From positions 28,708,899 through 28,772,898 of the forward strand of contig CM042535.1 of assembly GCA_023630585.1 (NCBI GenBank): DNA of 64,000 nucleotides. The letters are read 5' to 3'. Source of the DNA: Cranoglanis bouderius (taxonomy: Eukaryota > Chordata > Actinopteri > Siluriformes > Cranoglanididae). The position numbers and the translations under genes are program-made. This document shows, one piece after another, positions 35,631 through 46,028 of the stretch. Position 1 is the stretch's first letter; each line of letters opens with the position of its first letter. Below the pieces are notes generated by a model. That model saw only the letters and a program-made list of their open reading frames with translations. It had not been told where the DNA came from and did no database searches.

Positions 35631-36780
35631 CCATCTACATTACTATTATTATTCTGGGTGTTTTAAAATGCATAATAACAACAATATTTCTAAACATTAT
35701 AATTGTTTAATTTAACCGATGCAAGGGGCAGATTAACGCAGATGTTTTAATTGGAACGCAAACCTGCAAATTGTGTTTTAGTTGGAACACAAACCTACAA
35801 ATTCATCAAGCATTTCATTCAGTAAATAATACAGATTACATTAAATAATAATATGCAAAATGACATTCATTTAAAATAAACTACATTTGTAGAAATGGAA
35901 GTTAATGAATGTATATGAAAGACAGATAATACAGACAGGGTTTCAGTTTGTACCAGAGTTTAAATGCATGTGAATTTGCTCAGTGTGGTAAAAGATCTTA
36001 TCTGCATCTTCTCTCTTATCTGTCTTATCTTGTCTGTGGTTAAAATGCTGGCAGTGATGTTAAACACAAATAAGCATCTACCTTCCCTTCTAAGTAAAGA
36101 TTTATTTTTCATTAATAATTGTGTGCCATTTAGCTCTCAAGGCTATTTTTCAGGCTCGAGATCGAGATCCCCTTTTGGGATTTCTTTTTTTCTTTCTTTA
36201 TACTTCATATCTCTGGGCTAGGGGGTAGTGTGGTAAAACGGAAGCCTTTTTTAACCAAAAAATAACTAAATAAATACATCCAATCTCCCAAAACCATGTG
36301 GAATAATGTGTTATGGTCTGATGAGACCAAAGTTGAATCTTTCGGCCATAATACCAAAAGATATGTGATATGAATGTCAGAGAATAAAACTTTTATTTTC
36401 GTATTTTAAATGTTTGGTGGTCTGACTTAAAAACAGAGGTTGAACGGAGTGGATCCATCGATGTTGGCGAATCGTAAAAGACCAGTAGAGGGCAGAGTAA
36501 TGTGTATTAGTACTCGTTGGCACAGCAGCGATTAGTAGCAATGGAGCACTCAGGGCGTAGTTTCTGGGGAGTTGGGGGGGATGTAACGCCCCAGTAATCA
36601 GAATTAGCAATTACAACCCCATAGCTGCCCCCCACCCCCCATTGCACAAGTTTGTAATGCCCAGCTATTGCCTCACAACACAATGCTTGATTACTGCCGT
36701 TTGACTGGTAGAGCACAGACAGCTTTAAAGATGAAGAGAAGCGCTGCTCAGCAGACTATTTTGCATTGCTGGTCAGAGAG
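35274..36780. repeat. Non-coding half of a segmental duplication
   Basis: Pairs with 58500-62340. It contains an (AAT)n tract (35577-35625), the block shared with 9460-9660, and at about 36300-36370 a Tc1 transposase crumb readable as WNNVLWSDETKVESFGHN. The site near 35420 is the empty counterpart of the Tc1 insertion at 58652-60213, and 35455-36018 is replaced by a LINE in the other copy. Confidence 0.65.
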
Positions 36781-37210
36781 GGACAGTAAAAAAAATAAAT
36801 AAAATAAAACATGTACTCAGAAGGAGGTAGGATAATATGGTGTAATCTAGCTAACAACACTTCACATATATTGTAGCTAACTCATTGCAATTTAGCCATA
36901 ACTATCAATATACCAAGTGTGCCTTGTGTTATGTTAGCTAAATTTTATTTTAATAGTTTCCATTATTATCAACAACAAGGTTGTTCACACTGGACATCCC
37001 ATTCACACTGTGCACTACAGTGGCATGTTAAAATCTCACAACAAACTATGTGTATAAGTGTAATTTAAAAAAAAAAAAAATATTGGGAAGCATACCCATT
37101 CACACTTCAATTCAACCCTCCAATGTTCAAACCAAATCTAGGTAGGAAAAAACAGAGCCATTTTGAGTATGATTACCATGATATTAAAAAAGAAAACAAT
37201 ACTAAAACTA
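36781..37210. other. No gene recognised
   Basis: AT-rich DNA between the segmental duplication and the next transposon. Confidence 0.4.
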
Positions 37211-38590
37211 CAACCCCAATTCCAAAAAAGTTGGGACGCTGTGTAAATGAGGATGCTGTTTAAACTGAGGAAATGTACCATTTTAAGGAAAAAATAAGGT
37301 AATTTTGAATTTGATGGCAGCAACACGTCACAAAAAAGTTCGGACAGGGCCATGTTTACCACTGTGTATCATCCCCTCTTCTTTTAACAACAGTCTGTAT
37401 ACGTCTGGGAACTGAGGAGACCAGTTGCTGGAGTTTTGGGAGAGGAATGTTGTCCTACTCGTGTCTGATACAGGATTCTAGCTGCTCAACAGTCCTGGGT
37501 CTTCTTTGTCGTATTTTTCGGTTCATGAAGCGCCAAATGTTTTCAATTGGTGAAACGTCTGGACTACAGGCAGGCCAGTTCAGCACCCGGACTCTTCTAC
37601 TACGAAGCCATGCTGTTGTAATGGATGCAGTATGTGGTTTAGCATTGTCTTGCTGAAATATGCAAGGCCTTCCTTGAAAAAGATGTCATCTGGATGGAAG
37701 CATATGTTGCTCTAAAACCTGTATATAACTTTCAGCATTGATCTGGTCCAGATGTGCAAGCTGCCCATTCCATAGGCACTAATTCACCCCTATACCATCA
37801 GAGATGCAGGCTTTTGAACAGAGCGCTGATAACAAGCTGGATGGTCCCTGTTTTCTTTAGTCCTCTTTAGTTTAGAGGACGCGGCATCCATGGTTTCCAA
37901 AAAGAAATTTAAATTTTGATTCATCTGACCACAGAACAGTTTTCCACTTTGCCTCAGTCCATTTTAAATGAGCTTTGGCCCAGAGAAGATGGCGGTGTTT
38001 CTGGATCATGTTCACATATGGCTTCTTTTTGCATGATAGAGCTTTAACCAGCATTTGTGGATGGCACGGTGTTCACAGACAATGAGATCTGGAGGTGTTT
38101 CTGAGCCCATGCAGTGATTTCTATTACAAAATCATGCCTGTTTTTAATGCAGTGCCGCCTGAGCGCCCGAAGATCATGGGCATCCAATATTGATTTTCGC
38201 CCTTGTCCATTGCGCACAGAGATTTCTCCAGATTCTCAGAATCTTTTGATGATATTATGTACTGTAGATGATGAGATATTCAAAGTCTTCGCAATTATAC
38301 GTTGAGGAACATTATTCTGAAATTGTTCCACAATTTATAGACGCAGTTTTTCGCAGATTGGTGAACCTCTGCCCATCTTTACTTCTGAAAGGCCTCTCTA
38401 AGATACTCTTTTTATACCCAATCATGTTACTGACCTGTTGCCAATTAACCTAATTAGTTGCAAAATGTTCCTCCAACTGTTTCTTTTTAGTAACACTTAC
38501 TTTTCCAGCCTTTTATTGCCCCCCGTCCCAACTTTTTTGAGATGTGCTGCTGCCATCAAATTCAAAATTATCTTATTTTTTTCTTTTCTT
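37211..38590 (-). mobile_element. Tc1/mariner element with decayed transposase
   Basis: After TA, the left end caaccccaattccaaaaaag begins an arm whose inner part (37290-37335, aattttgaatttgatggcagc) is inverted at 38535-38575. The outer right end is lost into the (AT)n tract. The minus strand carries transposase pieces: WAKAHLKWTEAKWKTVLWSDESKF at about 37900-37985, and the helix-turn-helix region at 38050-38400, which contains the complement of gcccttgtccattgcgc. Frameshifts and a missing segment near 37740 make it inactive. Confidence 0.75.
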
Positions 38591-38595
38591 TTCTT

Positions 38596-38707
<112 letters not shown>

Positions 38708-38840
38708 TTACAATAACAAAAAATATTATTTCCTGTTGCTTGATATGTAAGACAATTTTAAGATGTACTAGATGTTTTAATTTACAAACTGCTTTTTTAC
38801 CCACAATTTTCAAGACAAAAACTAAATTAGTCAAAATATT

Positions 38841-39369
38841 TTAAAACTGGAACCCGAAGACAAACAGCCATAGAATGGCACAGGAGACAATGGAGCAGAG
38901 AGGAGAGAAAACATGAGCAGAGTAGAGCTGGCTTTTGAGAGAATGCACGCTGTCTAGTGCCACCAGCTGGTGGAGGTAAAGACCACTAATTCTGAAATCA
39001 AACCATAAATGAATAAGAATGCACATTCTTATTGCAAATATCTCATTAAAACGGCATGTAACATATGGTATACATTCTACCTGAAATCTTTTAAATATTC
39101 AGCAGACTTCACAAGGTTGTCGAATGAATATGATTCCATAATTGCACTCAGGAGCAGCTCAGTCATGTCACTGATGATGAGGAGGATGATAAGGGCTGAA
39201 ATTTGCCTTCATATTTCCGTTGAGCGTAAAGAACATGAAGAACCCACATCAGCGCTGGCAGGCTGACACACACATCAGCGACAAGGGGGATGATGATCAT
39301 CAGGTCATCGTAATAACCATGAAGATGAATGGTATGATTACTATTAGACAAGTTTAAATAAGGATTCAT
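38841..39369 (-). pseudogene. Class A-like GPCR pseudogene, minus strand, truncated after TM4
   Basis: The start codon is 39369-39367. The peptide resembles the 297 aa receptor at 22959: N-terminal NLSNSNHTIHLHG, TM1 VCVSLPALMWVLHVLYA, a QRKYEGK loop, then a one-base shift in TM2. TM3 and TM4 (ISGLYLHQLVALDSV, VFSPLCSIVSCAILW) continue in another frame to a stop at 38841. TM5 to TM7 are absent. The DRY site reads DSV. It is the only copy in the array in opposite orientation. Confidence 0.8.
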
Positions 39370-40320
39370 TTTATGTAAGACACTGAGGACGGTGGTCACT
39401 CCAAAATGTGAAGCAGTATCCCAGCAGAGCAACCTCAAAAAACAAAACACAATAAGACAGAGTGTATGGGTGTGCAGATTGTAAGATTTCTGCAAGTTAT
39501 TAACAATTACTTACTGAAGCCATAGACAGTTTACTGAGATGAAAGCCTGATAAAGCCACTAGAAGAAAACACCATTAAGGAAACTTGGATGGTATAGCAC
39601 CTCAGCGCACAAGCAGCATAAGATCACCCGTCACATAAGCCTTAAATCATGAGCCCCCATGCTCAGACATTGAGGTAACAAGCTAATGACAGCTCATGAC
39701 TGACTGCTGGGTTCTCACTGTCCTGTGAACAATGAATGAACCCTCACAGATTGGCAAACCTCTCTTAAAACTCATTGATCTAGGCCACTGGCCAAGACAT
39801 GGTGGCTGGACTACAGGATGAAAGCCCTAACCCTCAGCTGATAACTTCGGAAAGGGGGGGGGGTCGCACCCAGACAGGCCCCAAGGACATTCAATACAGG
39901 CGAGGGAGGCGCTTTGTTCTCTCACCCAGTTCACCCTGTCTTTATCACACTGGTCACACCGACTGCATCAGGACACCTCTTATATTCTAGAGGACCAAGG
40001 ACTGCAAGAATAATACAATAACAACTGAAATTGCTTTTTTTCTTCCACGTGCTATCCTGTAATTATCATGCTTATAACCGCAAAGTTAGCATTAGACATT
40101 TGATTGTTTAACATGAATGAGTATGATTGATTATGAATATGTGTGTGATTGATCATTAGTAGTGTGTTAACAGCAGCCAACATATGTCTCGTTTGATACG
40201 TGTGTGTTCGTTGAGTGATTTCCTGAAAGATGAGAGTAAGGAAGGAAGTAAGGAAAAGCCCAGCTTTAAGAGTTAAAACAATGAGTTCTCTTCAAACAAC
40301 ATGTTCAGAGAGTTCTCCCT
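39370..40320. other. No gene recognised
   Basis: Non-coding upstream flank of the inverted pseudogene. A G-run at 39856-39865 is the only notable tract. Confidence 0.4.
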
Positions 40321-40440
40321 AGTGTTGGTTCCACCTTTGTCGAGTTCGAGTCCAAGTCCAAAAGGGGCCGAGTTGGACTCAAGTCCGAGTCCTTAATGGC
40401 CGAGTCCGAGTCGAGACCAGCCGAGTCCAGAAAGTAATTA
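40321..40440. repeat. GAGTCC-rich degenerate repeat
   Basis: The words cgagttcgagtccaagtcc and gagtccgagtcgagaccagc form a degenerate pentamer/hexamer repeat on one strand. Similar clusters occur at the ends of some fish DNA transposons; no partner end was found. Confidence 0.4.
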
Positions 40441-40978
40441 AATTGAAAAAATTTTAAAAGATTTGAAATTGCATTTGTAAACTCAACACAGAGCTGTTAA
40501 ATTAATATTTGTAACCTTCACAAACCAATGGCATTATGAATGTAACAAAAAATACCACTATTACATCTTGCCATTTAATATTTTTATTTAATGTCATCAG
40601 CACCTCAACTAGTTTCCTATCAAAAAATGGTTTCACTGAAAAAAAGGGATAAAGAGGTATATGTAGAACTTTTATTATATTACAAGTGTATGAAAACACA
40701 AATTAACCTGTTTTGTTATTCTGTCACACTATATTGTGTCCAGTTCGAGTTGACATTTCAATGATTTGATGCCTCTCCCCCACAGTTATACAGGCTGAGA
40801 GAGAGAGTACAAAGTAGAGTTACATTTAGCAGCATGTCAACAAGCTTCATGCTTTATTACTGCTTTTAATCTGTCTATGAATGACAATAAACTAATTTCT
40901 GAACACAGCACTGTTCTTGTAACTTTTTTCATTTTGATTCCTAAAATAATTTTTTAAAAATCCCTATCGTAGCCAATT

Positions 40979-41350
40979 AGCTTAGCTTAGATTATGGCGT
41001 TAGCGTGTTTAAAGCAAAAATAATAATAATGAAACACTCACTTTTTGTTGCAATTGAGAAAATCCCGGTGTAGCTCCTATCTCAGTAAGTAAGCATCACC
41101 AATAGGGTGTCATTCTTTGGCCGCTGCCTCTGTGCTTCCTGGGTGAAGTGTCCGGCTTGGTGCTGCTCGCTCCCGGTCGCCGAAGCAGCGACAAGCTGGT
41201 CACTTCACCCAAGATAGGAGCTACACTGGGATTGTACTAGATTGCAACAAAAAGTAAGTGTTTCATTATTATTTTTTAATTATAATTATTATTATTTTGC
41301 TTTAAACCTGCTAAGCTCCTAAACTACGCTAACCTAAGCTAACTTCTAGT
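40979..41350. repeat. Large imperfect palindrome
   Basis: The arm 40979-41092 (ttagcttagcttag ... ttgcaattgagaaaatccc ... tagctcctatct) is inverted at 41211-41350. A further stem, gggtgaagtg (41141-41150) with cacttcaccc (41201-41210), closes the centre. The left arm has about 48 extra bases (41093-41140). Non-coding. Confidence 0.8.
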
Positions 41351-41819
41351 GAGCAGCGGAAGCTACGGATCACGTGCGCTCTACTGTCTTCACTCCCATT
41401 GGTAGCCGCTGCACCAAGTGAGACTGTCCTCGTCATCGCGCTACAGGCTGCAGTGAGGACATCTTGGACCAAGTCGCTCCAAATTTGCATAAAGTTAAAC
41501 TTTTCTCAACTTTCAAAGTCGCTGGACACGCCCACATCTAGTCGCCGTCGCTCGTGTCACCGGAAGTTTCCAGCTCTCATTGAAAATGAATGGACTCCCG
41601 TCACTTTGTCGTTGCGAGTCGCTGTATGTGTGAATGCACCTTAATCGCTCTCAGTGTGAAAGGCCCTTTAGTCGAAGCTGGTGTATTTAATAGAGCCCTT
41701 CTAGACTGAAGCGAAAATTTAATTAATTGTTGATGGTTTGTTCAGGTCGAGGTCTAAGAACAGCATACGGTGTTAAAACTAGGGAGCCATTCATTCTCCG
41801 TCAAAGCTGTTTTCACCCC

Positions 41820-42215
41820 CTATTTGTGTGTGTGTGTGTGTGTTTGTGTGTGTGTGTGCGTGCGAGTGTGTGTTTAGGTGTTGAATTAGTTTCTGTGTAT
41901 TAGAATAGCTTAATAAAGTCTCGTCTGATTTTATTAGCAAGTGTCTCTTGTCTATATTTATGATTTATTGTCTTAAGTTGTCCGATCTTGTTACTGTCCT
42001 CAACATTTGTGTTTAACATCAGGATATAATTACCGGTGGCCACGGGAGTAATATCCCAGCCAGACTTAATAAGATAAATTAAGTTCAACTTAATTATATT
42101 TCGATGGACGAATAGTAGATCAGCTGTTGAAATATTAATTTTGCACATTTCCCCCTATTGAGCTCAATCTAAAAAGGAAAAAAGCTAATTTCCTTACAAT
42201 GGAAATGAAATGGGG
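41820..42215. repeat. Left terminal inverted repeat of the large transposon
   Basis: Opens near a degenerate (TG)n tract (41824-41870) that has a (CA)n counterpart at 50820-50842, then follows the paired landmarks to about 42215. Identity is patchy, roughly three quarters by eye in the better blocks. Confidence 0.75.
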
Positions 42216-42500
42216 AAAATCATGCCCTTTCTTTTGCTTGTAAATAAATATGGGGATGATAGGCAAATGCACAAATAATTATTAACAAGACTGATCTGAA
42301 CTGCTCCAGGAACCATTTAAGCATTTATGAAAAACTGTTTTAATCATCAATGGGATTTTGTTATTTTGTTATTTATAGATGGCAAGATGAAACACACTTA
42401 AGGAACCAACATAAAATCAACATAACAAAAATAAACATCCATAAAGAATTTTGTCACATGTTTTTTTGTTGTTTTTTTTTTTCTTCTCTTCTTTTTTTAG

Positions 42501-45318
42501 TTGATGATGAAACCTCCAAAGGACCTTCAGGAACTTCTTGAGGATTTTGTTGTTGTGGAATTATCGAAAGCAATGCTTGAGAACTTTAAAAAGGGAAACA
42601 TACTCCATCTTTACTGCAAGAATGGAAAGGATTTGGATGTACTGGTGCAGAAAGTAGAAAATCTTATTTCAAACAGTGACATTGACTCTGTTGAGTTTGG
42701 TTATGCTTTATGTAAATCTCTTCAGCGTGTTGTGAAAGCCTTGGGGAAAATCAAGAACATCAACAGAGATTGGGCATGTTTTGTCAGACTAGCAAATGAA
42801 ACTTATACTTCTCCCAAAAAAAAGCACAACACTGAGGCTGAAAAAACTCCTGTACCGTTGCCTGTAGCTGTGGAAAAGGTATCATTTCCTATTGCTGCTG
42901 ATGTCCGGAAATTCCGTTCAGATTGTGATAAGTGTGTTAAACGGAGAAATTTAATCAAGGCATATAAGGTTCATAACAAGCTTCTGAGATCACAGTTGGT
43001 AGACTATGTTAAAAAAAAGGATGAGTTGCGGAAAGCAAAGCAGGCTCTTGGTAGGAAGGTTGATATAGAAAGCAACCTCAGATCAAGCCACAGAGATATG
43101 AAGTCTACTCTAAAAGTGAGAAATCAGTAGTTGCAGAAAAGTCAGGACATCCCAGAGAATTCAGAAGCAGACATGGCCAGGGTCAACTTTACAGCGCTCT
43201 AAATCAAATCTCAAATATCACGGGAAGAAGGTTAAAACAACCTTATCTGTAGAGATAGAAAAGTTAAAAAATGAAGTGGTTGCCTTGCAGAAAAGGAACA
43301 ATGATTTGCTAACTGAGAGAGATAATCTGCTTTCGCAGCTACTGGAATCTAAGATGGAAGAACCTGTTGATGCTGGTCCTGTTCCATCCAGGAATGATAA
43401 AAAGACATACAACGACAACCTCCGTAAGGCAGCTTATGCCTGTCTTCTAGCCCATGTTCCGGTTGAGAGTGTGGGGAAAATGATTAATGAAGTTCTATTT
43501 CATATGCATGGAAAAACCCTGGAGAGTATGCTGGATGATTCCACTGTGGCTTAATTTGCGTTCGAATTGGGGATAATCTCAAATGTGCAAGTTGGGGAAG
43601 CCATGTGCGAGAACTCAAACTTGACATTAAGCTGGGATGCAACAGCTCTTGATGGAGACCATATAAACGAAGTTCATTGAACATCCCCAGAGATCCCCCA
43701 GCGGGCCTTGTCTTACAAATCGGTGTACTTCCGGGTGGAACTACTGATTATTATACCACGCATATAACTGAGTGTATCGACTCGGTTGTGTCCACCTATT
43801 CTGAATGCAATGGACTTGACACTGAAAAGGAAAGGCACAAAGCTGTTCACAATCTGAAAAACACCTTAACAGATCAGGCTGCAGTTAACCATTGTGTAGT
43901 TACTGATCTTGAGAACAGATTAGATATTGAATTACTGGAGCTTAACTGCAATGTTCACTCCCTCGATACAGTTGCTTCTAAATGCAGGGCAACACTCAGG
44001 AACAATATTGACAAAAAGATCATAAGCAAAGTTCAAACTTATGGCAAGTCAGGCTGAAAAGTAGCCAACTTCATTCATGGTGTCACGAAACTCAGATATA
44101 AACAAGGAAGTGGAGATCCATCTAACTTTAAACTTTTCCTTAAACGTGAGAACCTGCCACCAGGAATTATTGTCAGATATGTGGGCAACTGCCTTCATGT
44201 GCTCTTTCACCTCACAGGAATTATGTTCAGCTTGAGGGACAAACTTTTGAGCAATTATCTGAAAACTTTGTGTGGTGCCCCTAAGCAATTTCGTGATGCT
44301 TTAATTGATGATCTTGAGCAGCCATTGCTCATACTCCATCTCTGCTGTCTTGGTCTGCTAGGAAAGCTTTTAACAGCGCCGTGGATGAGAGTACTGTATG
44401 CAAACAAGGAGAACAAGACAAACCTTGAGATGACTGGTCCTTTTAAGACCTGCCTGCAAAATCTCAGAACCTTCAAAGACAATCCACAGCAGATACTCAC
44501 TGCCACATCAGATGTGTTTGGTAAAGAACTTGACCCTGATGACTCAGTTCTCAAGTGCTTACAGACTGGTTTGGAAGAGGACTTAGAAACAGACTTCAAT
44601 TCTGTGATGTCCAGTCTTTGTGAGGCATCAATAGCTGTCCTTGAGAAACAGCTTCACAATTACCTGGAGGGGAAACTAGCCAATCCAAATGAACAGATGA
44701 TCAACCAGACAAAATCTGCACCGCTTCCTAACATATTTGCAGAACAAACACTTGGCTTAGTTGATCAGCAGTTTCGCAGAGCTCCAAATGCCTGGGTAGC
44801 ATACATTGATGGCACAGTTAGAGCCAAAGAAAACAAGTCCCTGACATGGCTCTGCAAAATGACTAAGGAAGACCAGGAGAAAATTATCGGATTTTCAATA
44901 AGGCATGGAGCAAAGCCTAAAGTACGAAGAAGCGGAAGGCTGAGGAGGTTCTCAATGAAAAAGAAAGAAGGCAGCAGGCCAAAAGACATAAACTATATGG
45001 AACTGCTCGGAAAAACATGGAAAAAAAAATGGTGGACATTATTGAGGGCAATCAAAGTGTTGACAATGTGTTTCCAGACTTAGATCAGAGCATCATGGAT
45101 GAAATCAGTAGGATAATATCAGATCCTGAAAGCTTGGCAGATTCCTATATCAGTCATGTTTGGGAGGTTGTAGAAGGACACACTCAAAAAGACATGATGT
45201 ATCATGGGAAAATTGTTAAATACAAACCAAAGAAAGTGAAGATTTCAAAACCTGGTGTCCTACCTGTGGAGCATAAAACAGTACATGAACTAAAAATTGC
45301 ATGTTGGACAGTTGATGA
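42501..45318 (+). pseudogene. DDE transposase-like gene of the large transposon (main part)
   Basis: A splice-like acceptor (pyrimidine tract, ttttag) ends at 42500. The protein starts with a helical region (KDLQELLEDF, DWACFVRLANE), then two coiled-coil segments (about 42930-43110 and 43240-43350), then KTYNDNLRKAAYACLLAHVPVESV. Three acidic positions fit a DDE triad: D in SWDATALDG (43636-43638), D in TLTDQAAVNH (43872-43874) and E in NIFAEQTLGL (44742-44744), with a large helical insert between the second D and the E. A basic C-terminal part follows. Breaks: stops at 43128 and 43552, shifts near 43180, 43673 and 44935, and a stop near 44055. I do not recognise the family. Confidence 0.65.
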
Positions 45319-45323
45319 AGTGG
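45319..45323. repeat. Target-site duplication (AGTGG) of copy B
   Basis: AGTGG at 45319-45323 is repeated at 49181-49185, immediately outside the LTR element. The transposase reading frame continues without a shift across the empty site. Confidence 0.92.
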
Positions 45324-46012
45324 CGTTAGGTTTTCTCTCGCGTGGCGAACGGAGTAGCCTACTTCCGCATTCCACGGAGTGCATTCCAGCGCCATTCATA
45401 AAGACTCACGTGTTGTTGACCTCGGCCATGTGCTCATGTTTTCGTTCACGTCATGTCTCCGTCTCCTGTGTTTCCCCATGTGCTCATGTTTTGGTTTGTG
45501 TCATGTCTCCGCCTCCTTAATTCTTATTGGTTCATGTTCGTCTAATTCATTCTGTGTATTATGAGTTTCAGCTGTCTGTGATTTTCTTTGTGTTTAAATA
45601 CGCCACTCCATCTCCACTTTGGGGTGGAGTATTAGTATAATCTAGCATCAGTTTAACTTGGATGGGTTTAACCGTGCGATTTGTTCCCGTGATTTCCAGA
45701 TCACCTATCTAGCGTTTGTATAGTTTAGTATAGTTGAGCGTTAGTATAGTTTCCTAGTTCGCAGCTCTGTGTTCGTGGTTTCCAAACCACCTACTTTCCT
45801 CGTGTATTTCTTCCTGTGCTTTGATTACTGCCATTGTGGATTAATTCCCTTTTGGATTCCTGCTCCCTTTTTTGATCACTGCCTGGATTATGGTTTGTCA
45901 TTTTTGTTATGGATTCCTGCATTTGTGAAAATAAACTTTTCTGCATTTACTGACGTCTCCCCAGCGCATGCATCCTGACTCCCTCTTCCGTCCTACACCT
46001 GGTGACGTAACA
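45324..46012 (+). repeat. 5' LTR of copy B
   Basis: 689 bp. The first base is C where the 3' LTR has T. It has TTTAAATA at 45593-45600, the initiation word ggtggagtatt at 45623-45633, AATAAA near 45930, and ends GTAACA. Confidence 0.9.
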
Positions 46013-46013
46013 G

Positions 46014-46024
46014 AATACTCCGCC
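46014..46024 (+). promoter_or_regulatory. Self-priming primer-binding site of copy B
   Basis: The 11 bases aatactccgcc lie one base inside the LTR. They are the exact reverse complement of ggcggagtatt in the 3' LTR (48791-48801), 30 bp after its TTTAAATA box. No TGG start is present, so ordinary tRNA priming is unlikely. Confidence 0.75.
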
Positions 46025-46028
46025 AAAA

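Noticed and set aside
41640..41800. Treating the sequence before 41800 as part of the large transposon
   Set aside because: No matching inverse is seen to the right of about 50900; similarity beyond the TG/CA tracts is too weak to extend the termini.
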